NCBI GenBank assembly: GCA_014801595.1
Contig: JAAVDV010000041.1
Span: forward strand, 4,648 to 9,814
Length of the DNA stretch: 5,167 nucleotides
From: Bacteroides sp.
GTDB lineage: Bacteria > Bacteroidota > Bacteroidia > Bacteroidales > Muribaculaceae
Direction: 5' to 3'
The notes beneath the pieces are model-generated. The model ran no database searches. It saw only the letters and a program-made list of their open reading frames with translations, and was not told where the DNA came from. The position numbers were made by a program, and so were the translations under genes. Shown in pieces: positions 5,010-5,167 of the stretch. The number at the start of each line of letters is the position of its first letter. Position 1 is the stretch's first letter.

Positions 5010-5167
5010 ATGAAGGAATTCAAGCGTACGCTTATCACATCGGCGTTGCCCTACGCCAACGGTCCCGTCCATATCGGCCACCTCGCAGGTGTCTACGTGC
5101 CGGCCGATATCTATGCCCGCTATCTGCGTCTCAAGGGTGAAGAGGTGCTCTTCATCGGCGGCAGCGA
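5010..5167 (+). CDS. metG: Methionyl-tRNA synthetase, N-terminal part
   Basis: ATG at 5010 opens a frame that runs off the window after 52 codons. The N-terminus reads [20 protein letters not shown], then [20 protein letters not shown] and LFIGGS. This is the diagnostic start of bacterial MetRS, with the class I HIGH signature at residues 21-24 and the motif that in family members continues as GGSDEHG. The enzyme attaches methionine to elongator and initiator tRNA in the cytosol. The start is fixed by the family's usual distance (about 20 residues) from start to HIGH. An AT-rich, A-heavy leader and its own promoter precede it, so it is not transcribed with tyrS. The KMSKS loop and anticodon domain lie beyond the window. 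Confidence 0.95.
   Translation, partial: MKEFKRTLITSALPYANGPVHIGHLAGVYVPADIYARYLRLKGEEVLFIGGS

Noticed and set aside
4790..5038. 82-residue minus-strand frame across the metG promoter
   Set aside because: Antisense to the metG promoter and start; no motif and no promoter.

Overview
The window looks like a chromosomal segment from a member of the Bacteroidales, possibly a Muribaculaceae-type gut bacterium; this is inferred, not proven. The grounds are promoters of the Bacteroidetes form TTG-N19-22-TAnnTTTG (four -7 boxes, at about 1103-1110, 1144-1151, 4639-4646 and 4927-4934), AT-rich start contexts rather than strong Shine-Dalgarno sites before most genes, and protein families typical of the group: a type II glutaminyl cyclase with a lipoprotein-like leader, an Rpn/PD-(D/E)XK 'transposase' and a DUF4143-type ATPase remnant.

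Layout. Positions 1-276 (+) are the 3' end of a LolC/LolE/FtsX-like ABC permease. It converges on, and overlaps by 59 bp, a minus-strand gene (218-1096) for an MptE/DUF115-like or GT42-like protein. A compact divergent promoter region (1097-1169) separates that gene from a glutaminyl-peptide cyclotransferase (1170-2162, +), followed after 59 bp by tyrosyl-tRNA synthetase tyrS (2222-3514, +). The tyrS 3' flank holds a stem-loop terminator candidate (3524-3580) and then a striking perfect 21-bp inverted repeat (3594-3658). Next is a minus-strand Rpn-family nuclease gene (3722-4588) with its own consensus promoter (4639-4669). Just behind that promoter lies a short in-frame C-terminal remnant of a DUF4143-type AAA ATPase (about 4687-4893, +). 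The window ends in the first 52 codons of metG (methionyl-tRNA synthetase, from 5010), preceded by its own promoter.

How it fits together. The left part and the two aminoacyl-tRNA synthetases are housekeeping or envelope functions: membrane transport, maturation of exported proteins, and charging of tRNA. The stretch from about 3590 to 4893, between tyrS and metG, reads as an accessory island. It is visibly more AT-rich, contains a palindromic repeat, a nuclease of a family linked to recombination and phage defence, and a broken gene. The most interesting candidate is the Rpn gene. It has a PD-(D/E)XK-like core, a three-unit four-residue repeat (EGxx) near the C-terminus, and two plausible internal start codons (4048 and 4012). 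This matches the gene-within-gene toxin-antitoxin arrangement described for enterobacterial Rpn proteins, here in a presumed Bacteroidales host and next to a perfect palindrome.
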